The notes under the pieces: model-generated
The model's input: the letters and a program-made list of their open reading frames with translations, nothing else
What the model was told of the DNA's origin: nothing
The model's database searches: none
Assembly: GCA_001872995.1 (NCBI GenBank)
Contig: MNXO01000099.1
Location: 1 to 9,893, forward strand
Reading direction: 5' to 3'
Origin: Bacteroidetes bacterium CG2_30_32_10
Lineage (GTDB): Bacteria; Bacteroidota; Bacteroidia; Bacteroidales; CG2-30-32-10
Length of the DNA stretch: 9,893 nt
Shown here: positions 1-5,803 of the stretch, piece after piece
Layout of the letters: every line of letters starts with the position of its first letter
Position numbering within the stretch: the first letter of the stretch is position 1
Made by a program: the position numbers and the translations under genes

Positions 1-2
1 TA

Positions 3-338
3 CTGCGATTGGCAGATAGTTTGCAATACGAAGAGCCAATAATATTGCCCGGTGAAGGAGAATTGTTGCTAAGCATGGGAGGAGTCGATAAATATAAACA
101 TAATATTGATTTGCCTTATAATAATAGCAATATTACTAAAGAAAACAAAATGTTTACTGCCTCACTATTTAATGTATATCCCAATCCGGTGAGCAATGAC
201 TTGTTTATAGAATATAATATAGCAGATAATGCAAGCAATGTTGTTGTTGATATTACAAAAATTACAGCGGAAAATTATGCCACTTCCTCAACCATTTCGG
301 CACTAATATTTATCAGAAGTTTCTTATCAATGGTATAA
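3..338 (+). CDS. 3' end of a secreted protein with a truncated T9SS type A sorting domain (partial)
   Basis: The reading frame is open at the left edge of the window, so only the C-terminal part of the gene is visible. A TTG at position 9 could be read as a start, but nothing supports it over continuation upstream. From about position 162 the protein enters a region typical of the T9SS type A C-terminal sorting domain: LFNVYPNPVSNDLFIEYNI, with the YPNP motif at 177-188, followed by a hydrophobic strand ending VVVDI. In this family the signal directs export across the outer membrane, and roughly 40 more residues (glycine turn, further strands, basic C-terminus) are expected. Here the frame instead passes at about 260-275 into sequence antisense to the helicase gene and stops at 338, overlapping it tail to tail by 64 bp. 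The T9SS assignment is fairly secure. Whether this end is a real deletion, a decayed gene or an assembly joint cannot be told, and the function of the mature protein is not visible. Confidence 0.6.
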   Translation: MRLADSLQYEEPIILPGEGELLLSMGGVDKYKHNIDLPYNNSNITKENKMFTASLFNVYPNPVSNDLFIEYNIADNASNVVVDITKITAENYATSSTISALIFIRSFLSMV

Positions 339-3300
339 TTCATTGATTCGAGTGCCTTGGCATATTCATTAATTTGATTTTTATGGCTTTCGTTGATTTT
401 CCCTGTTTTGTAATCTATAATTACCAAAGCGTTTTCATTAAAAATAATTCGGTCGGGTCGAAGTATTTTGCCATTTTCACACACTAGTTCTGCCTCGTTT
501 TCTACTTTCAAATCCTTTGCAAAGTACGGTTTTATTAAATTATTTGATAGTAAGTTGTTTATTTTTTTGTTGATGATGTTTTTATAATGTTCAGGGAATA
601 ATTCATTGGTAAAGAAATCATTCACTGCTTTTTCAACATCCGTTGAGGTATTAACCTTTGCCAAAATCGAATGAAATATGTTTCCCCAGAGAATATTTTC
701 TTCGTATTGCTCATTTAAGGAAGTATTATCGAATATTGATTTTATTAAAACTTTGCGTTTTATATTATCAGATAAAATGGTATCAACATAAGTGTTCGTA
801 TTTTGTGGGTTATCATCTTTTAAACTATGTTTTGTTGCTTTACCAATCAAATAACTATAAACAGATGGGTTATAAATTCCTCTTTTTTCAAGGTAATACG
901 CCAGCATGCTTGAAATATTATTGATTTCCTTTGCTTCTTTTTCTTTTTGTTCTGAGAAAATATAGAGTCTTTCTGAAGCACGGGTAAAAACGACATAGAG
1001 CATATTGATTACATCGAGTTTCGACTTGGTCATTTCTTCGGTATAGATAAGTTGAAAATCTGTGCTTTTCAATTTTTCACTAATGTTGACAAGGGTGGTA
1101 GGTAAATTAGCGATATTTTCTTTTTCTAAATTAAGCCATACCTTGTCTTTTGATTTTCTAACCAATCCTTTTGCATAAGGGTAAATTACTACAGGAAATT
1201 CTAAGCCTTTTGCCTTGTGTATGGTCAATATTTGAACGGCATTGATTCCTTCTGGGGTGGTTATAGAAAGCTTTTCACATTTTTTATCCCACCATTCCAA
1301 AAAATCTGCAAGGTTGTTGTTCTTTTTGGTCGAATATTTAAAAACAAAATCTAAAAAGGCGATTAAATAAGGATCTTTGCGATTATTAAGTTTAAAAATC
1401 TGAATTAACTCTTCACATTGTTCATAAATCATCAGTTTGGTTAATTGATCGCGATGGAAGTCAATGGTGTTCTGTTTTAATAAGGAATAAAATGTTTTTA
1501 AAATAGATTGGTTTTCACTAATATTTGCTTGTTCTTCGGGCTTTGCAATTTTAGCATTGCATTTAAGATAATTATAAATAGCGTAAACAGAAATTAAATC
1601 ATCCACATTGTTTATAAATTTTAAACAAGCAAGGATAAAAAGTACTTCGGGCGATGATTTTAAAAGCAATGATTCTGAGGAAATAACGTTAATGTCATTC
1701 TTAATAAGAAAGCGGGCAATATTGCTTGCATTTTTGTTTGACCTGCATAAGATGGCAATATCCTTGTATTGAAAATTATCTGTTAATAAAGTTTGTATAG
1801 TTGTTAATACTTTGTAATTTGTAATATCATTATAATTATCGAAGACATCATCAGCTGTTGGAAGAAAATCAATAGATATCAATCCTCCTTCTTTTTCTTT
1901 GCTTGATGTTTGTTCCTGATTATTATAAATAGACTTCACAGAATCGGGAAACACCTCTTGTATAATGTTGAAAAAAGATTTGTTAAACTTCACAATTTCA
2001 GTCTGAGAACGAAAGTTATTGCTAAGGTTTTCTTCTATATAATTTCTTTTTAAAGAGTTTTCGCGTTCTTCTATTAGTTTTGTTCGTTCAATACCATATA
2101 TATTAGGTAATTTAACAAATTGCTCCACTTCTCCACCACGCCAGCGATAAATTGCCTGTTTACCATCTCCCACAATAAGATTAAATCCGCCTTCTGACAA
2201 AGAATTGTCAATTAATGGCAATATATTCTGCCATTGTAGCAAAGAGGTATCCTGAAATTCATCAATAAAATAATTTTTATACCTATCTCCAATCCGTTCA
2301 TATATAAATGGAACGGGTTCATTAAGCACAATGTCGGCAATTTGCTTGTTGAAATCAGAAATAAAAACAAGGTTGTTCTGTTTTTTTAGTTCCTCTAAGG
2401 TGAGTTTAATCTCGTTTAATAAAGATAGGTTAAAAATCTGTTCGTTAATCAGAAGATTTAATACATACTTTTTATAATGCTGCTCTTTATAGGTGCTTAT
2501 ATTGATAAATGCTTGTTGCAATTGAGGTTTTATATTCAGTAATGCTGTTTTTTCGCTTTCTGTAGCTTTGTTACTCAGCCATTTGTCTTCTTCAACAGTA
2601 GTTTGAACATAACTATTAGGTTCAATTTTATCAAACTGTTTGTTAAATAGATTTTCGAAATATTTTCCAACGCCTTTGTCCGTATGATAAAATACTTGAT
2701 GGGTTAAGTGATTTGTTTTTATAAATTGATGAGCTGTAGCGGCTTCTTCATGAATTTTATTTTCAAAAGTCTTGATGTTTTTAATTAAATTGTTTTTAAT
2801 AACAAAAAAGTCTTTTATCGTATGGTTTTTCAGCTTTTCTAAATGGATAATGCTTTCCTCCTTGAAAAGAGCAGATGAAAATTTAAACAAATCGCTTTCA
2901 ATATTCCATCCTTTCTCGTCATCGGTTTTTGTTTCGGTAAAATCAACAAGCATTTTGGTGAGGTCATTATCGTTTCCTACTTCATTTATTAACAAATCAA
3001 TACATTGAGCCAACAAAGTGTCAGTATCCATTTCTACTTCAAAGTTGATGGGCAGAAATAAATCGTAAGCAAAGGTTCTTACAATTTTATGTGCAAAACT
3101 ATCAATGGTCCCAATGGCAAAATCGGAATAATTGTGCAACAATAATCCCAATACTTTTTCAGCTCTTTGTTTTATTTCCTCCTCATTGAAACCAGTTTTT
3201 TCGATTAATACCGGCAAAAGATGTTTTAGCACCGTAGTATTAACCTTTGTGGAGGTAGGTTCGGCTAAGGCTCTGAGGTATTGAATAATTCTATTCTTCA

Positions 3301-3445
3301 TCTCAGCCGCAGCTTTGTTGGTGAAGGTGATGGCTAATATCTCTTTATATTTATAAGGTTCTTTTATTACCAATAAAAGGTATTCTTTAACCAAAGTGTA
3401 TGTTTTGCCCGACCCAGCTGATGATTTGTAAACCGTTAAACTCAT
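275..3445 (-). CDS. AddA/RecB-like UvrD-family helicase-nuclease
   Basis: This is a 1056-residue superfamily 1A DNA helicase with a C-terminal nuclease, the architecture of AddA in AddAB recombination enzymes that process double-strand breaks. Visible motifs in order: Walker A SAGSGKT (residues 9-15, K14, T15); motif Ia AITFTNKAAAEMK (39-51); Walker B DEFQDT (395-400); motif III VGDGKQAIYRWRGG (425-438); motif IV NNFRSQTE; motif V TIHKAKGLEF (H743); motif VI VVFTRASERL (R822). The C-terminal PD-(D/E)XK domain keeps H925, D998 of RPDRI, D1011 and K1013 of DYKTG, and a following QINEY motif, so both ATPase and nuclease should be active. Length suits the family and the protein looks complete. 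The ATG at 3443-3445 directly precedes the Walker A region and lacks a clear Shine-Dalgarno, as is common in Bacteroidota. It is transcribed divergently from coaD. No AddB-like partner lies in the window, so I withhold the symbol; a RecB-like or stand-alone role remains possible. Confidence 0.93.
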   Translation of the reverse strand: MSLTVYKSSAGSGKTYTLVKEYLLLVIKEPYKYKEILAITFTNKAAAEMKNRIIQYLRALAEPTSTKVNTTVLKHLLPVLIEKTGFNEEEIKQRAEKVLGLLLHNYSDFAIGTIDSFAHKIVRTFAYDLFLPINFEVEMDTDTLLAQCIDLLINEVGNDNDLTKMLVDFTETKTDDEKGWNIESDLFKFSSALFKEESIIHLEKLKNHTIKDFFVIKNNLIKNIKTFENKIHEEAATAHQFIKTNHLTHQVFYHTDKGVGKYFENLFNKQFDKIEPNSYVQTTVEEDKWLSNKATESEKTALLNIKPQLQQAFINISTYKEQHYKKYVLNLLINEQIFNLSLLNEIKLTLEELKKQNNLVFISDFNKQIADIVLNEPVPFIYERIGDRYKNYFIDEFQDTSLLQWQNILPLIDNSLSEGGFNLIVGDGKQAIYRWRGGEVEQFVKLPNIYGIERTKLIEERENSLKRNYIEENLSNNFRSQTEIVKFNKSFFNIIQEVFPDSVKSIYNNQEQTSSKEKEGGLISIDFLPTADDVFDNYNDITNYKVLTTIQTLLTDNFQYKDIAILCRSNKNASNIARFLIKNDINVISSESLLLKSSPEVLFILACLKFINNVDDLISVYAIYNYLKCNAKIAKPEEQANISENQSILKTFYSLLKQNTIDFHRDQLTKLMIYEQCEELIQIFKLNNRKDPYLIAFLDFVFKYSTKKNNNLADFLEWWDKKCEKLSITTPEGINAVQILTIHKAKGLEFPVVIYPYAKGLVRKSKDKVWLNLEKENIANLPTTLVNISEKLKSTDFQLIYTEEMTKSKLDVINMLYVVFTRASERLYIFSEQKEKEAKEINNISSMLAYYLEKRGIYNPSVYSYLIGKATKHSLKDDNPQNTNTYVDTILSDNIKRKVLIKSIFDNTSLNEQYEENILWGNIFHSILAKVNTSTDVEKAVNDFFTNELFPEHYKNIINKKINNLLSNNLIKPYFAKDLKVENEAELVCENGKILRPDRIIFNENALVIIDYKTGKINESHKNQINEYAKALESMNYTIDKKLLINISAEMVEEVA

Positions 3446-3470
3446 TTTTTACGATTGGTTTCTTAATTAA

Positions 3471-3478
3471 CAAACTTA
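3471..3478 (-). promoter_or_regulatory. Candidate -7 box for the helicase gene
   Basis: Read on the minus strand this is TAAGTTTG, an exact match to the Bacteroidota sigma-A -7 consensus TAnnTTTG. It ends 25 nt before the helicase ATG, nearly the same distance as the matching boxes of coaD (24 nt) and the sensor gene (28 nt). No good TTTG -33 element sits at the usual spacing upstream, so the call rests on the -7 box and its position. Confidence 0.45.
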
Positions 3479-3494
3479 CGTAAAAATTTTCAAT

Positions 3495-3601
3495 TTAAGC
3501 ATACGCAATTTCTTTCTTGGCAGATTCAATTTCTTCAATCTATGCATCGATTTTCATGAACAATTTCTTAATTCCTTTACCTCATGCAACGATTGTTTAA
3601 T
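3495..3601 (-). pseudogene. Possible decayed 3' coding remnant, unknown product
   Basis: Translated on the minus strand, this stretch gives two overlapping fragments that read like one charged, helix-forming C-terminus. The first (3601 down to a stop at 3554-3556) reads IKQSLHEVKELRN. The second, in another frame and ending in TAA at 3495-3497, reads KKLFMKIDA, then an in-frame TAG at 3540-3542, then IEEIESAKKEIAYA. A shift between about 3555 and 3568 plus a nonsense change would account for the break. The composition, rich in Glu, Lys and Ile with heptad-like spacing, resembles coding sequence more than the surrounding AT-rich DNA. I do not recognise the family. It could equally be chance in a short region, so confidence is low. 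Confidence 0.25.
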
Positions 3602-3646
3602 TCAACATGATAATGGTTTGAAATATTTATTTTTGAAAAACAGGTT

Positions 3647-3680
3647 TTTGAAAATTACTAATACAATCTTTGTACTTTTG
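3647..3680 (+). promoter_or_regulatory. Candidate Bacteroidota promoter for coaD
   Basis: A TTTG (3647-3650) is followed after 22 nt by TACTTTTG (3673-3680), matching the -33 TTTG and -7 TAnnTTTG elements of Bacteroidota sigma-A promoters. The spacer is at the long end of the usual range. Transcription would begin about 6-8 nt downstream, leaving a leader of under 20 nt before the coaD ATG. With no convincing promoter in the 44-nt coaD/TlpA gap, this may also drive the downstream TlpA-like gene. Confidence 0.55.
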
Positions 3681-3704
3681 TAATCATATATAATAGAATC
3701 TAAA

Positions 3705-4178
3705 ATGAAAAAAATAGCTATATTCCCTGGTTCTTTCGACCCAATTACCAAAGGGCACGAATCTATTGTTAAAAGAGCAATCCCTCTTTTCGATGAAATT
3801 GTAGTTGCTATTGGAGAAAACTCCGAAAAAAAAGGATTTTTTACTATCGAACAAAGGTTAACTTGGATTGAGCAAGTCTTTAAAGAATATCCAACTGTTA
3901 AAGTTAGAAAATACAAAGGTTTAACCGTAGAATATTGTAAAGACATCAAAGCCAAATATATTATACGTGGGCTTAGAACAGCCGCCGATTTTGAATTTGA
4001 AAGAAGCATAGGTCAAATGAATAAACTAATTTATAACGATATAGAAACAGTTTTTTTATTAACTACTCCCAAATTCTCAGCACTTAACTCTTCCATTGTT
4101 AGAGATATCATTAAACACGGAGGAAACGTTAAACAGTTTGTTCCTGATGCAATAAATATTATTACCAACAAACAATAA
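3705..4178 (+). CDS. coaD: Pantetheine-phosphate adenylyltransferase
   Basis: CoaD transfers AMP from ATP to 4'-phosphopantetheine, giving dephospho-CoA, the penultimate step of coenzyme A synthesis in the cytoplasm. The 157-residue length is normal. The N-terminus carries the nucleotidyltransferase signature FPGSFDPITKGH (residues 7-18), with T15 and H18 of the T/HxGH motif. RGLRTAADFEFE begins at R88 and includes R91, a region that binds the substrates in this family, and is followed by QMNK. The C-terminal NSSIVRDII segment (N128-R133) matches the conserved SSSxxRE ATP-binding stretch. The ATG is the first codon of the recognisable fold and lies 24 nt after a TAnnTTTG box. The gene is divergent from the helicase and precedes the TlpA-like gene by 44 nt on the same strand, so co-transcription is plausible. 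Confidence 0.97.
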   Translation: MKKIAIFPGSFDPITKGHESIVKRAIPLFDEIVVAIGENSEKKGFFTIEQRLTWIEQVFKEYPTVKVRKYKGLTVEYCKDIKAKYIIRGLRTAADFEFERSIGQMNKLIYNDIETVFLLTTPKFSALNSSIVRDIIKHGGNVKQFVPDAINIITNKQ

Positions 4179-4199
4179 TTTTTATAAAATTGACGTTAC

Positions 4200-4216
4200 A
4201 TAAGTAAAATACTTAT
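4200..4216. repeat. Short perfect inverted repeat before the GTG start
   Basis: ATAAGTA (4200-4206), AAA (4207-4209) and TACTTAT (4210-4216) form a perfect 7-bp inverted repeat with a 3-nt loop, ending 6 nt upstream of the GTG at 4223, where a ribosome would bind. It has no following T-run and only one G-C pair per stem, so it is not a terminator. It could be a weak RNA hairpin or an operator, or chance in AT-rich DNA. Confidence 0.25.
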
Positions 4217-4222
4217 TATCAA

Positions 4223-5677
4223 GTGCTATTTAAAAAACTTATTTCTTTTTTACATCAAATTGCAGGATTATTATTTGTCTTATTTCCAATAATGATATGT
4301 GCTCAAAATATTATTATTAAAGGGAATGCTCCTGGTGCCGAAGGCAAAACTATTACTCTTCTCACATATAACAATCAAATAACCTACATTGAAGAGAAAA
4401 TTACCTCTGCACCTATCGATTCATCAGGCAATTTTATAATTAGTTTTAACATAGAAGATACCATTTCTGCTATTCTAAAAATTGATTATTACAAATCAGG
4501 CATATTTATTGAACCCAACAATACTTATATTCTTAAAATCGATTCTATCGATTATCATGCACTAAACGAAAAAACAAATCCTTATTACGAGCCAAAACAA
4601 TTAAATTACTCCATATTAAACATTAATAATAAAGACTTAAATTTTATTATTCCCATATTTGATGGAATTTATAACGATTACATTCGCGAAAATTATTCTG
4701 CTATCTATCGCTTTCGTGATTTTTCAAAAATAGATACCTTCCGAGTTATGATAAACAGAGCTTTTTCTTATGTTAAAAGCGACTTTTTCAAGAATTATGT
4801 TAACTATAGCATCGCACTACTCGAAATTCCTTTTATTTCTAGTTCGAGAAGCATTATCGCTGAAAAATATTTAAAAAACCGACCTGTTCAATACGAAAAC
4901 CTTCGATATATGAACTTTTTCAACGATTTCTTTGACAATTATCTCTTGTCATCTTATGCTATAAAAAAAGAAGATTTAATACAAACCATCAATTATACTC
5001 CAGATTATTACGCTCTCACCGATACACTTGGCAAAGATAGCCTCTTAAGAAACGAAGTACTACGCGAACTAGTGCTTTTAAAAGGATTATATCAACTTTC
5101 TAATGATAAAGAATTTAATAAAAACAATATTTCGACTATTTTACTTCAATTGTCAAAGCATACTAAGTTTGAAACCCATAGAAAAATAGCTGAAAACATA
5201 ATGCAATTATTTAATAAGTTACAACCATCAACTATAGCTCCACCATTTAGCTTGAAAGATATTAATAAACAAATAGTTTCTCTTTCCGATTTCAAAGGAA
5301 AATACGTTTACCTAAATTTTTGGACAAGCTGGTGCACTACTTGTCAATCTGAATTTGGGATGATGAATAAACTAAAAGAGATTTATGGTTCCAAAATAGC
5401 TTTTGTCAGCATTTCTGCTGATAAAGAATTTTTAACGATGGTAAATTACCTTAAAACACAGAAATATAACTGGCAGTTTTTGCATTTTGATGATAATTAT
5501 GATTTATTGGAAGCTTATGGCATCAATTCCTATCCTATCTTTGTATTAATAGATACTCAAGGCAAAATAATTAGCTATCCAGCGCTAAAGCCAAGTGAGA
5601 GCATCGCTAATTATTTTGAATATCTAATCAAAAAAGACAACCCAACTATTAAAAAGCCTTTGTTTCCAAAACCGTAA
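4223..5677 (+). CDS. TlpA-like thioredoxin-fold protein with signal peptide and DUF4369-like N-terminus
   Basis: This 484-residue protein appears exported. Residues 1-28 form a signal peptide with basic K4 and K5 and a hydrophobic core (about 13-24), probably cleaved by signal peptidase I near MICA/QN. Residues about 29-110, beginning IIIKGNAPGAEGKTI, resemble the beta-rich DUF4369 domain found at the N-terminus of Bacteroidota TlpA-like proteins. A mostly helical middle of about 220 residues is unassigned. The C-terminal thioredoxin fold begins at about 338 (APPFSLKD) and has the dithiol WCTTC (W370, C371, C374) and the cis-proline of SYPIF (P438). The CxxC pair predicts thiol-disulfide exchange in the periplasm; the usual proline before the second cysteine is a threonine here. 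The start is GTG: an in-frame stop at 4205-4207 leaves no upstream choice, and the next ATG lies inside the signal peptide. The substrate is unknown. Confidence 0.85.
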   Translation: MLFKKLISFLHQIAGLLFVLFPIMICAQNIIIKGNAPGAEGKTITLLTYNNQITYIEEKITSAPIDSSGNFIISFNIEDTISAILKIDYYKSGIFIEPNNTYILKIDSIDYHALNEKTNPYYEPKQLNYSILNINNKDLNFIIPIFDGIYNDYIRENYSAIYRFRDFSKIDTFRVMINRAFSYVKSDFFKNYVNYSIALLEIPFISSSRSIIAEKYLKNRPVQYENLRYMNFFNDFFDNYLLSSYAIKKEDLIQTINYTPDYYALTDTLGKDSLLRNEVLRELVLLKGLYQLSNDKEFNKNNISTILLQLSKHTKFETHRKIAENIMQLFNKLQPSTIAPPFSLKDINKQIVSLSDFKGKYVYLNFWTSWCTTCQSEFGMMNKLKEIYGSKIAFVSISADKEFLTMVNYLKTQKYNWQFLHFDDNYDLLEAYGINSYPIFVLIDTQGKIISYPALKPSESIANYFEYLIKKDNPTIKKPLFPKP

Positions 5678-5742
5678 TTAAAAATAAAATTTTATTGTTG
5701 ATAACTTTAGTGGAAAAAGAATTCCGCCATTATTTTTATAAT

Positions 5743-5750
5743 TATTTTTG
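5743..5750 (+). promoter_or_regulatory. Weak candidate -7 box for parE
   Basis: TATTTTTG in the 126-nt gap between the TlpA-like gene and parE matches TAnnTTTG. It lies 53 nt before the parE ATG, farther than the other candidate boxes in this window, and there is no TTTG at normal -33 spacing. In such AT-rich DNA the match may be chance, so parE could instead be read through from upstream. Confidence 0.25.
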
Positions 5751-5803
5751 AACTCAAATTTATTTTGTAAAGCAGCTTTCACAATTCTTATATAGTATTA
5801 AAA

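Noticed and set aside
9..11. TTG as the start of the left-edge gene
   Set aside because: The frame stays open to the window edge and no ribosome site or promoter supports a start here; sorting domains sit at the end of long secreted proteins, so the gene almost surely begins upstream.
658..924. 88-codon open frame on the + strand
   Set aside because: Lies wholly inside the helicase gene on the other strand, and its Cys/Tyr/Leu-rich translation has no domain or motif.
2772..3008. 78-codon open frame on the + strand
   Set aside because: Antisense to the helicase gene, low-complexity Phe/Ser/Ile translation, no motif.
3602..4009. 135-codon open frame on the - strand
   Set aside because: Antisense to coaD, whose motifs are unmistakable; the translation shows no family features.
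4177..4191. Inverted repeat AATTTT-TAT-AAAATT after the coaD stop as a terminator
   Set aside because: The stem is all A-T and has no T-run after it; such repeats are expected by chance at this base composition.
4223..4310. Lipoprotein reading of the TlpA-like signal peptide (Cys in MICAQ)
   Set aside because: The residues before the cysteine (I-M-I) do not fit the lipobox, and signal peptidase I cleavage after ICA fits better.
5683..5696. 14-bp palindrome AATAAAATTTTATT after the TlpA-like gene
   Set aside because: It has no loop, is entirely A-T and lacks a T-run, so it is neither a credible terminator nor a clear operator.
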